Below, piece after piece: positions 31,354-39,709 of a DNA stretch of 64,000 nucleotides. The position numbers and the translations under genes were made by a program. Source of the stretch: Prochlorococcus sp. AG-418-I20 (GTDB taxonomy: Bacteria > Cyanobacteriota > Cyanobacteriia > PCC-6307 > Cyanobiaceae); the NCBI GenBank assembly GCA_003214175.1, contig QCLZ01000004.1, forward strand, positions 62,001 through 126,000. The letters are read 5' to 3'. Each line of letters begins with the position of its first letter. Position 1 is the first letter of the stretch. The notes under the pieces are model-generated. The model searched no databases, had not been told where the DNA came from, and saw nothing but the letters and a program-made list of their open reading frames with translations.

Positions 31354-32154
31354 ATGAAAAAAAGAACTGCTTTTATTGGTGCAATATTATCTTTAATTCC
31401 ATTAGGGCAATCATTAATTATTAAAACTGGTTTAGTTTTATCAACTACAGGATTGATGCTCGTAAGTTCTGAAAAGATACATGCAGGAGATAATTCTTAT
31501 TACTTTGATCGTGCTTATGATAAGGCAAAAAGAGGTGATTATTACGGAGCGATTGCCGATTATACAAAAGCAATAGAAATTGATCCTAAAGATTCAGTAG
31601 CATTTTATAATCGCGGCATTTCTAAACGAAAATTGAAAGATTATTATGGAGCAATATCTGACAATACAAAAGCAATAGAAATTAATCCTCAATATGCAAA
31701 AGCATATGTAAATCGCGGATACTTAAAAGATGAATTAAAAGATTATTACGGAGCGATTGCCGATTATACAAAAGCAATAGAAATTAATCCTCAATATGCA
31801 AAAGCATATTACAATCGGGGAATTTCAAAAGTTGAATTAGAAGATCATTACGGAGCGATATCTGACTACACAAAAGCAATAGAAATTAATCCTCAATATG
31901 TAAAAGCATATTACAATCGTGGAGTTGCAAAAGTTAAATTAGAAGATCATTACGGAGCGATTGCCGATTATACAAAAGCAATAGAAATTAATCCGCAATT
32001 AGCAAAAACATATGTAAATCGTGGAAGGTCATATTATTTTCTAAACAACAAATGGGATGCATGTGAAGACTTTAAAAAGGCAGTATCTATTGGGCATACT
32101 TCCACTGAAGAATGGTTAAACACAGAAGGCGCTTCTTGGTGTAGAGATATGTAG
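31354..32154 (+). CDS. exported TPR protein with five near-identical repeats
   Basis: Encodes 266 residues from the ATG at 31354. A TTG six codons upstream is in frame but unlikely. Residues 1-45 form a long signal-anchor: basic start (MKKRTAF), hydrophobic stretch, and a possible cleavage near KIHAGD. Five tandem 34-residue TPR units follow from about residue 63, each close to YYGAIADYTKAIEINPQYAK. A last half-unit (KWDACEDFKKAVS) and a short Cys-containing tail end the protein. Such repeats form protein-binding superhelices, probably outside the cytoplasm. It is the only intact gene of the islet. Confidence 0.85.
   Translation: MKKRTAFIGAILSLIPLGQSLIIKTGLVLSTTGLMLVSSEKIHAGDNSYYFDRAYDKAKRGDYYGAIADYTKAIEIDPKDSVAFYNRGISKRKLKDYYGAISDNTKAIEINPQYAKAYVNRGYLKDELKDYYGAIADYTKAIEINPQYAKAYYNRGISKVELEDHYGAISDYTKAIEINPQYVKAYYNRGVAKVKLEDHYGAIADYTKAIEINPQLAKTYVNRGRSYYFLNNKWDACEDFKKAVSIGHTSTEEWLNTEGASWCRDM
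31540..32049. repeat. five tandem 102-bp repeats inside the TPR gene
   Basis: Five copies of a 102-base unit, each one TPR, are nearly identical at the DNA level. The stretch coding for TKAIEINPQYAKAY recurs with the same codons in several copies (for example near 31667, 31769 and 31871). The similarity suggests recent expansion or gene conversion, and copy number may vary between strains. Confidence 0.85.
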
Positions 32155-32458
32155 GGTTCTCTAAAATTAGTTCATCTAATTACAGGGAAAAATATAAAGA
32201 ATAGAAGTCTTTGGTTTGTCACGGGTTTGTTTTGCAAAATCTTAAAAGACAAACTTTTCATATATCTAAGATTTTATTACTTATATTTGCTGCCAGTTTA
32301 TTGAAAAATATTTTTTCTTTCTTTATAAGGAAATAAAATACTATTAAATTTTTTTTAAGAGTTCTTTATTTTATCAAAGTTTTGTTTATTAAATTCAGAA
32401 AACATTTTTGTAGATTTTAATACCAATAAGTTTTTCAATAAATCTACTTTTTCTTTTT
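32155..32458. other. noncoding stretch inside the islet
   Basis: No ORF of convincing length in either strand. It holds a dyad: AAAATCTTA at 32236-32244 pairs with TAAGATTTT at 32267-32275, with a nested AAAAG/CTTTT pair. This could end transcription of the TPR gene about 80 bases after its stop. Just before 32459 the frame of the broken TPR gene stays open back to a TAG at 32411 and reads like a signal peptide without a start codon. Confidence 0.5.
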
Positions 32459-32758
32459 ATGTTTTCTGAAAAAGTAAATGCAGAGAGTTTTGATTTCTAT
32501 TTTGATCTTGGGTTAAAAAAAGTTGAATTAGGAGATTATAAAGGTTCAATTAAATCGTTTAGTGATGCAATTAATGTTGATCCAAATTATCCAAATGCCT
32601 GATTAAATAGAGGAATATCAAAGGAAAAAGTAGGGGATATTATAGGTGCTTGCGCTGACTATAAACACTTGGCAGATTGCCGAGTTTCAAAAGGCAAGCG
32701 TTATTATCAACAGACTTGCACAAATAAAAGTGTTTTTGAACATGCATTAGATATCTAA
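32459..32758 (+). pseudogene. broken TPR gene, paralogue of the intact islet TPR gene
   Basis: From the ATG at 32459 the frame reads the end of a signal peptide (MFSEKVNAESFDFYF). One TPR unit follows (LGDYKGSIKSFSDAINVDPNYPNA), then a TGA stop at 32600-32602. The same frame continues with LNRGISKEKVGDIIGACADYK to a TAA at 32756-32758. Restoring the stop to Trp or Arg would give the NPNA-W/R-LNRG order seen in TPRs. Upstream, the hydrophobic part of the signal peptide is in frame but lacks a start codon. So the gene seems damaged at both points. Confidence 0.75.
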
Positions 32759-33113
32759 GATGCTTTTGATCAGTTCAATAAATAAATTTAGGTTTGTTTT
32801 AATGTATTTTTACTTTATCTAAACTTTCATTAGTGAAATTGAAAAAACAAATGTATTCTCTACAACTAATTTGCATAAAGAGACAAGGAGTTTTCATCAT
32901 AGTTTGAATATTCTTCAAACCAATTTGAACCTTAAATTATTTACTGATGAAGAGGTGACTGATAACTAAAACTTTCCTTACGGGCGGTAAATGAGATAAT
33001 AAAAATAGGTTCAAAAAGACCTGATAATTTATCAGTAAACTTACAGCCCACTAACCGCCCATTTCTAAACGTCTTGAGTATTAAGAATCGCTACAATAAA
33101 CTCTTGTGTTTGG
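32759..33113. other. noncoding right end of the islet
   Basis: No convincing ORF in either strand; the longest open stretches are about 20-40 codons. It contains the right-hand GGGCGGT motifs (32982-33060) and a perfect 15-base palindrome, CTGATAA-T-TTATCAG, at 33021-33035. Composition is AT-rich apart from the motifs. Confidence 0.5.
32982..33060. repeat. GGGCGGT motif cluster at the right end of the islet
   Basis: One plus-strand copy (GGGCGGTAA at 32982-32990) and one minus-strand copy (ACTAACCGCCC at 33050-33060) occur, with a degenerate neighbour ACAGCCC at 33043-33049. The minus-strand copy is an 11-base match to the second left-end copy (31160-31170). The palindrome CTGATAATTTATCAG at 33021-33035 lies between them. 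The motif was noticed only near the two islet ends. Confidence 0.6.
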
Positions 33114-33173
33114 AACGCTTTACAGCGAAATTATTTACTAATTTAAAGAAGGCGGCACCCAGATTCGAACTGG
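33114..33173. repeat. right direct repeat overlapping the tRNA-Cys 3' end (att-like)
   Basis: Ungapped 60-base match to 31033-31092 with 47 identities. The right half lies within the intact tRNA-Cys gene (acceptor 3' strand and T arm), and the left half is its 3' flank. Identity is highest in the tRNA part (21 of 23), where selection or a defined recombination core would preserve it. Confidence 0.85.
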
Positions 33174-33220
33174 GGATAAAGGATTTGCAATCCTCTGCCT
33201 TACCACTTGGCCATGCCGCC
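33150..33220 (-). tRNA. tRNA-Cys (anticodon GCA)
   Basis: A 71-base cloverleaf on the minus strand. The acceptor stem is GGCGGCA with TGCCGCC, and the anticodon arm AGGAT-TGCAAAT-CCT carries GCA. The T arm has CCCAGTTCGAATCTGGG. The discriminator is U, the known identity base for tRNA-Cys. It is intact, so the islet insertion left the gene functional. Its 5' side faces the divergent LpxB-like gene 42 bases away. Confidence 0.95.
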
Positions 33221-33262
33221 GAAAAAAATTCAATAGAATCTTGTAATGATCTTAACAGTAAG

Positions 33263-34492
33263 ATGGCTCATTCTATATTATTTATATGTAATGGCCACGG
33301 AGAAGATGTAATTGCATCAGAAATAATAAAAAAATTATTAGAAAAAATAAAGAATAAAAATATTGAAGTTTTACCTTTAGTAGGACATGGTGAGGTATTT
33401 AATTCCATAAAATCTAATAATTTTCGTAAAATAGGATATTTAAAAGAGCTGCCTAGTGGCGGTTTTAGTAATCAAAGTCTAAAGGGATTTTTGCTTGATT
33501 TGTTCGCAGGATTTTTAATTTATAGTTTAAGAAATTTTTTTATTGTAAAACAAAAATCAAAACACAACTGCAAAATTATTGCAGTAGGAGATTTTCTGCC
33601 ACTGCTTTTCGCATGGAGTTCTGAATGCGAATTCAGTTTTATTGGGACTCCTAAAAGTGACCATACTTGGAGTAGTGGACCAGGTTGGGCTTTAAGCGAT
33701 TTTTATCATAAGATGAAAGGTTCTGAATGGGACCCATGGGAAATGTTTTTAATGAAATCTCCAAGATGCAGAAATTTAATTATGAGAGATAAAATAACAG
33801 CTTATAATTTGAACAAAAAGAATATTCATGCAAAATACTTAGGTAATCCAATGATGGATTTTGTTAATGCATCAAACGATAAGATATCAAATATTATTTC
33901 TTTTAAAAGGATTATTTTATTAGTTGGAAGTAGATATCCAGAAGCATTTAAAAATCTAAACAATTTTCTTGATTGTCTGCAAGATTTTAATTTACATATG
34001 GATTTAGTCATACTTCTACCTTTAAGTTTGAATGCTGATGTGATGCAAATTCAAAGTTATTTAAATAAATATGGTTTTACAAAACAGAGTAAAGTTAATT
34101 TTTTAATTGATGAAGATTCAGTATGGAAAAAGAAAGATCAATATGTAGTGATTGGAAAAGGTAAATTCAATTCATGGGCAAATATGGCAGAAGTTGGCTT
34201 ATCTAATGCAGGAACTGCTACGGAGCAAATCGCTGGCCTCGGAATTCCATCTCTTTCTCTGCCGGGACCCGGACCACAATTTACAAAATCATTTGCAAAA
34301 AGGCAATCAAGATTATTGGGAGGTAGTGTTTTAGTTTGCAAGAACAAAAAAATTCTTTTAAAACGTTTAAGTTTACTTTTGAAAGGAAAAGTTGATAGGT
34401 TAGAACAAGCAAAAATTGGAAAAAAAAGAATGGGGGAATCCGGCGCAAGTAAAAAAATCGTAGATGCCATAAACCTTCATTTGTTATCTTAG
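33263..34492 (+). CDS. lipid-A-disaccharide synthase-related protein
   Basis: Encodes 409 residues from the ATG at 33263 (MAHSILFICNGHGEDV). The frame is open further upstream to 33074, but that part is only the complement of the tRNA-Cys gene and is excluded. The Rossmann start (LFICNGHGEDVIASEII) and the C-terminal sugar-nucleotide site (GLSNAGTATEQIAGLGIPSLSLPGPGPQ) fit glycosyltransferases distantly related to LpxB. Members of this cyanobacterial group lie apart from true LpxB. The substrate is unknown; a role in envelope glycolipids is an inference. Confidence 0.8.
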   Translation: MAHSILFICNGHGEDVIASEIIKKLLEKIKNKNIEVLPLVGHGEVFNSIKSNNFRKIGYLKELPSGGFSNQSLKGFLLDLFAGFLIYSLRNFFIVKQKSKHNCKIIAVGDFLPLLFAWSSECEFSFIGTPKSDHTWSSGPGWALSDFYHKMKGSEWDPWEMFLMKSPRCRNLIMRDKITAYNLNKKNIHAKYLGNPMMDFVNASNDKISNIISFKRIILLVGSRYPEAFKNLNNFLDCLQDFNLHMDLVILLPLSLNADVMQIQSYLNKYGFTKQSKVNFLIDEDSVWKKKDQYVVIGKGKFNSWANMAEVGLSNAGTATEQIAGLGIPSLSLPGPGPQFTKSFAKRQSRLLGGSVLVCKNKKILLKRLSLLLKGKVDRLEQAKIGKKRMGESGASKKIVDAINLHLLS

Positions 34493-34527
34493 TAAATGAC
34501 ACTAGCTTATTAATTATTAATTCTTTT

Positions 34528-34794
34528 ATGTATCCAATAAATGATCGAAAATATCTAAAAATTTGTGCAGAAATTGCAAAACTTATGAGTATAAGCTTAT
34601 CTTCTGCTAAGAAGAAAGTAGAAATTCAAATTGCAAAAGAAGGTTCGAAAACTATTCAAGAAAAAATACAAGTTGCGCAAAATGTTTTAAAAATTTGTGA
34701 AAAAAATGATGGAGATAAATTAAGTTCTTCAAGAATACTAGATAAGCTTATGGAAACTATTGATGGTGAAGATAATTTTTTAACTGAAGATTGA
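34528..34794 (+). CDS. small helical protein, unknown function
   Basis: Encodes 88 residues, ATG start, 35 bases after the LpxB-like gene. The protein is Lys-rich, predicted helical and without cysteines. An N-terminal helix (YLKICAEIAKLMSISLSSAKKKVEIQIA) and a second helix (IQEKIQVAQNVLKICEKN) are followed by an acidic end. It is convergent with the RNase D-like gene (three bases between). No family recognised. Confidence 0.7.
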   Translation: MYPINDRKYLKICAEIAKLMSISLSSAKKKVEIQIAKEGSKTIQEKIQVAQNVLKICEKNDGDKLSSSRILDKLMETIDGEDNFLTED

Positions 34795-34797
34795 TTC

Positions 34798-35433
34798 TTA
34801 ATGTTCAAATATATTTGAAAATTTTAGGATGTCTAAATCAGCATGTACAGAAACTGTTTCGAAACATTTTTGAGCTAATTTATATCTATTCTCTCTCTCT
34901 AAGATAACTTTTAATTTATGCATAGCTTCAATTAAATATCTAACATCATTTGCTGCATAATCTAATTGATCTTTTGTTAAATCTTCGTTGCTACCCCAAT
35001 CACTACTTTGCGAGCTTTTATCCAGCTCTATACCTAACAATTCATAAATTAAATCCTTTAATCCGTGTTTATTTGTATAAGTTCTTGCCAACTTACTAGC
35101 AATTTTTGTACAAAAAATATTTTTTGTATTAATTTCAAGGTTGCATTTTAGAGCTGCTACATCAAATCTCGCATAGTGAAATATTTTAGTAATTTTGTCA
35201 TCTTCAAGAAGTGCTTTTAAATGAGGTGAAGAAGATGTATTAAGTTCGATTTTTATACAGGATGTTTTTTTAAATTCATTGCATATTTGTACTAAACAGA
35301 GTCTATCTCTTCCATGAATTAAACCCATTGCTTCGGTGTCTATAGCTAGGTAGGATGATTTTTTATAAAGATTGTATAAATCTGCTGTTAAATCGCTATA
35401 AAAAAGATCAATATTTTTATTTTCAATAGTCAT
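34798..35433 (-). CDS. RNase D-like 3'-5' exonuclease
   Basis: DEDDy-type 3'-5' exonuclease domain of 211 residues. The metal ligands are D32 and E34 in AIDTEAMG, an Asp in FHYARFDVAAL, and the Tyr and Asp in DYAANDVRYL near the C terminus. The HRDC domains of full RNase D are absent, so the enzyme is a single-domain form. It probably trims structured RNA or tRNA precursors; a DNA substrate is less likely. It is transcribed divergently from the next gene. Confidence 0.88.
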   Translation of the reverse strand: MTIENKNIDLFYSDLTADLYNLYKKSSYLAIDTEAMGLIHGRDRLCLVQICNEFKKTSCIKIELNTSSSPHLKALLEDDKITKIFHYARFDVAALKCNLEINTKNIFCTKIASKLARTYTNKHGLKDLIYELLGIELDKSSQSSDWGSNEDLTKDQLDYAANDVRYLIEAMHKLKVILERENRYKLAQKCFETVSVHADLDILKFSNIFEH

Positions 35434-35517
35434 TTTGAATAAGTATTTAAGGTAATTTAAGATTTAGAATATTACTTAAGATTTATTTAATTAAGAATTT
35501 TTATCTAATAGGAATAT

Positions 35518-35546
35518 TTTACAGAATAATTCTAAAAAATTATAAT
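35518..35546 (+). promoter_or_regulatory. candidate sigma-70-type promoter
   Basis: TTTACA at 35518-35523 and a perfect TATAAT at 35541-35546 are separated by exactly 17 bases. This is close to the -35/-10 consensus (one mismatch in the -35). The predicted transcript starts near 35553, about 45 bases before the ATG at 35597. In DNA this AT-rich, such matches occur by chance, but the spacing is ideal. Confidence 0.5.
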
Positions 35547-35596
35547 ATGATGTAACTTTACTTTTTATTCTCGATTTACTAGGAAAAATTTATTTA

Positions 35597-36154
35597 ATGT
35601 CCTATTCCTTAAATTCAACATTATTGCTGACAATTCTCTTGGCTATAGGATTATTTTTTTTCCTTAGGGCTTCCAGTAAAGATAGAACTACCATCGTTGA
35701 GATTTCATCTTCTCTGCAGCCAATTAAGGTTTTAAATGGTTTATGTGAATGGCTTAATTTGAGGGGTTGGAAGCAAACAGGAGGAGATTTTGAACAAAGA
35801 ACTTTAATATTCAAGGGTCAAGTTGTTTCTAGTAAATTTTTAGCAATTTTTTTAGGTTTTCTTGGCGGTTTTGGTTCTTGTGCTTTGGGATTAGTAATTA
35901 TTCAAATATATCCTGAATTAGGTTGGTGGCCTATTCTTTTAGGATTAATTGGCGGCCCTTTGTCTGGCATTGTTTATTTTAAAAAATCAGCAAGAGAGGA
36001 GAAATTTGAATTAAGGTTGATCAACGAAAATGAAAATGATTCAACTTTCATGAGATTAAGAGCGCATAGGGATGAATTAATCTCTTTAGAAAATGAACTT
36101 GGAGAAAAACTTCAATTGAAAAGTGACGGTTCTTTATTTAAAACACCTATTTAA
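35597..36154 (+). CDS. putative cytochrome b6 heme-assembly protein (CCB2/CCB4-like)
   Basis: Encodes 185 residues. Hydrophobic segment 1 is at about 7-23 (LLLTILLAIGLFFFL). A soluble part follows (LNGLCEWLNLRGWKQTGG), then two hydrophobic segments (about 77-125). The C-terminal part is charged. The layout and WLNLRGWKQ region fit the DUF2930 family that includes plastid CCB2 and CCB4, which attach heme ci to cytochrome b6. The identification is from memory of the family and is not certain. A good promoter precedes it. Confidence 0.62.
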   Translation: MSYSLNSTLLLTILLAIGLFFFLRASSKDRTTIVEISSSLQPIKVLNGLCEWLNLRGWKQTGGDFEQRTLIFKGQVVSSKFLAIFLGFLGGFGSCALGLVIIQIYPELGWWPILLGLIGGPLSGIVYFKKSAREEKFELRLINENENDSTFMRLRAHRDELISLENELGEKLQLKSDGSLFKTPI

Positions 36155-36181
36155 GATACTTAAAATACTATTCGATAATCT

Positions 36182-37210
36182 TTAATCAAAAATATTATTT
36201 TTCTTGCAGAATTTTTCTAAATCTTTATCATTTAACCAATCTTGGGGTTTTGTGAAAATTGATGTGAGAAATTCCTCTCGAGAACCCTTTTTAGCTTTAT
36301 ATCCATATTCCCATCTAGCTAAAGGCGGTAAGGACATTAATATAGATTCAGTTCTGCCATTTGTTTGTAGTCCAAAAATCGTCCCTCTATCCCAAACTAA
36401 ATTGAATTCGACATATCTTCCTCTTCGATATAACTGGAATTCTCTTTCCTTCGATGAATATGTTTGAGAAGCTCTTTTTTCAATAATGGGCAAATATGAG
36501 GGTAGGAATGCCTTCCCACAGTTTTCCGCTAAAGAAAATAAATTATCCCAATCTAAATTAGATCTGCCCATATTTTCTGAAGCTTTTGATGCCTCTCCAT
36601 TTTGATTATTTCCTTTATAAATATTGCCTGAACCATCTTGATAATCATAAAAAATACCTCCTATGCCTCTAGATTCATTTCTATGCTTCAAGAAGAAATA
36701 TTCATCACACCATGGTTTGAAAACTTTATGCAAATCTTTATCAACTTTCTCACAAGCTTTTTTATGCTCATTATGAAAATTCCTTACATCAGATAGATAA
36801 GGATAAAAAGGGGTTAAGTCTGCACCTCCCCCAAACCACCAAACAGGACCAGCTTCGAAATATCGATAATTCAGATGAACTGTAGGAATATAGGGATTCT
36901 TAGGATGCAAAACCATAGAAGTTCCTGTAGCAAACCATTCATGACCTTTTGCTTCGGGCCTTTGAGAAATTATAGATTGAGGTAATTCTTTTCCCTGTAC
37001 TTCCGAGAAATTTACGCCTGCTTGCTCAAATATAGAACCATTTTTTAATACTCTGGATCTTCCACCGCCACCTTCGTCTCTTAGCCAGGATTCTTCTGTA
37101 AATTTTCCTTTTCCATCTACATTTTCAAGCCCTGAACAAATTTTGTCTTGTAGAGTTAATAAGAGATTTTTAGTTTTTTCTCTCGAGTTTTTAGGAGGTT
37201 CTTTCAACAT
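36182..37210 (-). CDS. hemF: coproporphyrinogen III oxidase, oxygen-dependent
   Basis: Oxidative decarboxylation of coproporphyrinogen III to protoporphyrinogen IX for heme and chlorophyll. The 342-residue product has full length. Signature segments are [44 protein letters not shown] and the C-terminal [21 protein letters not shown]. It uses O2, suiting an oxygenic phototroph. It converges on the CCB-like gene and diverges from mrp. Confidence 0.96.
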   Translation of the reverse strand: MLKEPPKNSREKTKNLLLTLQDKICSGLENVDGKGKFTEESWLRDEGGGGRSRVLKNGSIFEQAGVNFSEVQGKELPQSIISQRPEAKGHEWFATGTSMVLHPKNPYIPTVHLNYRYFEAGPVWWFGGGADLTPFYPYLSDVRNFHNEHKKACEKVDKDLHKVFKPWCDEYFFLKHRNESRGIGGIFYDYQDGSGNIYKGNNQNGEASKASENMGRSNLDWDNLFSLAENCGKAFLPSYLPIIEKRASQTYSSKEREFQLYRRGRYVEFNLVWDRGTIFGLQTNGRTESILMSLPPLARWEYGYKAKKGSREEFLTSIFTKPQDWLNDKDLEKFCKKNNIFD

Positions 37211-37369
37211 GTATTTAGTAAATCTTGAAGAAAAAAATTTTTTTGGTTAATTATAAGTTTCTCTTTATAATTTCTCTTAGGGGGACCTTATTGCCTATTA
37301 TTTGATAGTTCGACATAGTTCTTAATCTTTTAAACAGTCGGCTACCTTCTCAAAATATTTAAAAATTTA

Positions 37370-38440
37370 ATGACCACAATAGAAGATGCGAATTTTGCTT
37401 TACAAAAAGTTTTAGATGCTGGATCACAGAAAAATGTAATTGAATTAGCTTGGATTAAAAATGTAAGAGTTAATATACCGAGAGTAATCGTAACATTATC
37501 ATTACCATCATATGTAAATTCTCAGAGAGATAGAATTGTACAAGAGGTTAGAAAAGTACTACTGGATTTTGAAGATATTAATGATGTTCAAATAGAGATA
37601 GATAATAATCCTCCCAAAACAGAATCTCAGCATCAAAGTAATGTTCCTGAGTTACAGAAGATTGATGGTATCCAACATATAATAGCTGTTAGCAGTGGTA
37701 AAGGTGGAGTTGGGAAAAGTACCATTGCAGTTAATCTTGCTTGTTCTCTAGCTAAATTAGGGTTAAAAACTGGTTTGCTGGACGCGGATATATATGGACC
37801 TAATACTCCCCTAATGATGGGAGTTGCAGAACAGAATCCAAAGGTTACAGAAGGTAGCGGCAATGATCAAAGGTTAATACCAATAAATAAATATGGAATT
37901 TCATTGGTATCAATGGGTTTCCTCATAGAAGAAGGTCAGCCAGTTATATGGAGAGGACCAATGCTTAATAGTATTATCCGACAATTTTTGTACCAAGTTG
38001 AATGGAATAATCTTGATTTTTTGGTTATTGACTTGCCTCCAGGGACGGGAGACGCTCAAATATCCCTTTCTCAATCTGTGCCTATTTCTGGAGCGATAGT
38101 TGTCACTACTCCTCAAGAAGTATCTTTACAAGATGCAAGGAGAGGATTAGCAATGTTTAAACAACTCGGAGTACCTTTACTGGGAATTGTAGAAAATATG
38201 TCAGTATTTATTCCGCCAGATATGCCAGATAAACAATATGAAATTTTTGGTAAAGGCGGTGGACAAACATTAGCTAAAGAAAATGACTTACCATTATTAG
38301 CTAAAATTCCCATTGAAATCCCTCTTGTTGATGATAGTAATAAAGGTGTACCAATCTCAATAAGCCAGCCCAATAAAGAAAGTTCTGTTGTATTTGGTAA
38401 TTTAGCTCAATTAATTAAGAATCAATTTGTTAATAGTTAA
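37370..38440 (+). CDS. mrp: Mrp/ApbC/NBP35-type iron-sulfur carrier ATPase
   Basis: P-loop ATPase of 356 residues that carries [4Fe-4S] clusters to target apoproteins. An N-terminal MIP18/DUF59-like domain (residues 1-75) precedes the ATPase domain. The deviant Walker A is GKGGVGKST at 110-118, with switch I DADIYGPNTP and Walker B LVIDLPPGTGD. The usual C-terminal CxxC pair that binds the cluster in many Mrp proteins is not seen. It precedes rodA by three bases, so they may be co-transcribed. Confidence 0.92.
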   Translation: MTTIEDANFALQKVLDAGSQKNVIELAWIKNVRVNIPRVIVTLSLPSYVNSQRDRIVQEVRKVLLDFEDINDVQIEIDNNPPKTESQHQSNVPELQKIDGIQHIIAVSSGKGGVGKSTIAVNLACSLAKLGLKTGLLDADIYGPNTPLMMGVAEQNPKVTEGSGNDQRLIPINKYGISLVSMGFLIEEGQPVIWRGPMLNSIIRQFLYQVEWNNLDFLVIDLPPGTGDAQISLSQSVPISGAIVVTTPQEVSLQDARRGLAMFKQLGVPLLGIVENMSVFIPPDMPDKQYEIFGKGGGQTLAKENDLPLLAKIPIEIPLVDDSNKGVPISISQPNKESSVVFGNLAQLIKNQFVNS

Positions 38441-38443
38441 TTG

Positions 38444-39709
38444 ATGTTTAAGAGAATTTCTTTATTAAATAACAGAGGATTTTTACAAAAACAAGATAAT
38501 TCTAGTAGTTTTTTATTTTCTTCCTTGCTAATAATTCCTTTATTTTTAGTAATTATTTCAGGATTTTTGATAAAAAGTATTCAGGCAGATTTAATGGCAT
38601 CTGATTACTTAAAGCATATTTCAACTGGTTTCTTAGGTTATTTTTTAGCGTTTTTTATTTCCTATATACCTCTAGAGAGAGTTAAGAAGTATTTAATACC
38701 AATATATTTTTGTACTTTAATATTTTTATTTTTAATTTATTTTGTCGGGATCTCAGTTTCTGGATCACAAAGGTGGTTAGACCTAGGAATTTTTTCCTTT
38801 CAGCCATCAGAAGTAACTAAATTGAGTACTGTATTAACCCTTGCTTTAGTTCTTGATAAAAAAACTATTTCATCAGTAAGGGATTTAGTTTTGCCTTTAT
38901 TAGTGGTTATTTTCCCTTGGTTATTAATTTTTTTTCAACCTGACTTGGGAACTTCTTTAGTTCTATTAGTTTTAACTGGTGTGATGCTGTATTGGTCGCA
39001 AATGCCAATTGAGTGGATTTTGATATTAGTCTTTTTTCTTTTTACATCTATATTGTATTTAACGATCCCAACTAGTCTTATTTTTTGGATTCCCTTTGTG
39101 GGTTATCTTGCTTATAGATCTTCAAAAAAGAAACTTATTTTTTCTACGATCGTTATTTTATTGCATCTATTGGTCGCAAAATTGACACCAATTTTGTGGC
39201 AATATGGACTAAAAGACTATCAAAAAGACAGATTAGTATTGTTTTTAGATCCAAATAGAGATCCTTTAGGTGGTGGGTATCATTTAATACAGAGCAAAAT
39301 TGCAATTGGTTCAGGAGGATTTTTTGGGACTGGTTTGTTACGAGGTAAGCTTACTAATTTACAATTCATACCAGAACAACATACCGACTTTATATTCAGT
39401 GCTCTAGGCGAAGAATTAGGTTTTCTGGGATGCATATTAGTCTTGTTCTTGTTCTTTATCTTGATTAAAAAACTTATTAATATCGCAAAAAATGCTAGAA
39501 GTGAATTTGAATCTCTAATAGTTATTGGGATTACTGCTACTTTTTTGTTCCAAATAATTATTAACTTATTTATGACTATAGGATTAGGTCCAGTCACAGG
39601 AATCCCTCTTCCTTTTATGAGCTATGGTAGAACATCTTTATTAATTAACTTTATATCTATTGGATTCGTCTTATCTATATTGAAACGTTCTAGATCATTG
39701 AGAGGTTGA
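38444..39709 (+). CDS. rodA: SEDS-family peptidoglycan polymerase RodA
   Basis: Membrane glycosyltransferase that polymerises glycan strands with a class B PBP during cell-wall elongation. The 421-residue product (ATG at 38444; a TTG one codon earlier is in frame) has about ten hydrophobic segments. SEDS motifs are LDLGIFSFQPSEVTKLS, FFQPDLGTSLVLL with the conserved Asp, and GGGYHLIQSKIAIGSGG near the centre. The C-terminal GPVTGIPLPFMSYGRTSL is also typical. RodA is preferred over FtsW because of these motifs and the gene context. Confidence 0.93.
   Translation: MFKRISLLNNRGFLQKQDNSSSFLFSSLLIIPLFLVIISGFLIKSIQADLMASDYLKHISTGFLGYFLAFFISYIPLERVKKYLIPIYFCTLIFLFLIYFVGISVSGSQRWLDLGIFSFQPSEVTKLSTVLTLALVLDKKTISSVRDLVLPLLVVIFPWLLIFFQPDLGTSLVLLVLTGVMLYWSQMPIEWILILVFFLFTSILYLTIPTSLIFWIPFVGYLAYRSSKKKLIFSTIVILLHLLVAKLTPILWQYGLKDYQKDRLVLFLDPNRDPLGGGYHLIQSKIAIGSGGFFGTGLLRGKLTNLQFIPEQHTDFIFSALGEELGFLGCILVLFLFFILIKKLINIAKNARSEFESLIVIGITATFLFQIIINLFMTIGLGPVTGIPLPFMSYGRTSLLINFISIGFVLSILKRSRSLRG

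Larger units (their letters stand above)
31093..33149. mobile_element. tRNA-Cys-associated genomic islet, probable decayed integrative element
   Basis: About 2 kb of accessory DNA lies between a truncated tRNA-Cys copy on the left and the intact tRNA-Cys on the right. It contains one intact TPR gene, one TPR gene with an in-frame stop, long noncoding stretches and GGGCGGT motif clusters inside both ends. This gene-poor texture contrasts with the tightly packed flanks. No recombinase, replication or phage gene is visible, so it cannot move by itself. Its form recalls the tRNA-linked tycheposon elements described in Prochlorococcus and their satellites; this link is inference. Confidence 0.7.

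Noticed and set aside
31540-32049. Regular repeats that could suggest a CRISPR array
   Set aside because: The units are 102 bases, contiguous, in frame and encode TPRs; there are no spacers.
33074-33262. Upstream extension of the LpxB-like reading frame
   Set aside because: It runs through the complement of the intact tRNA-Cys gene, and the family-like N terminus begins at the ATG at 33263.
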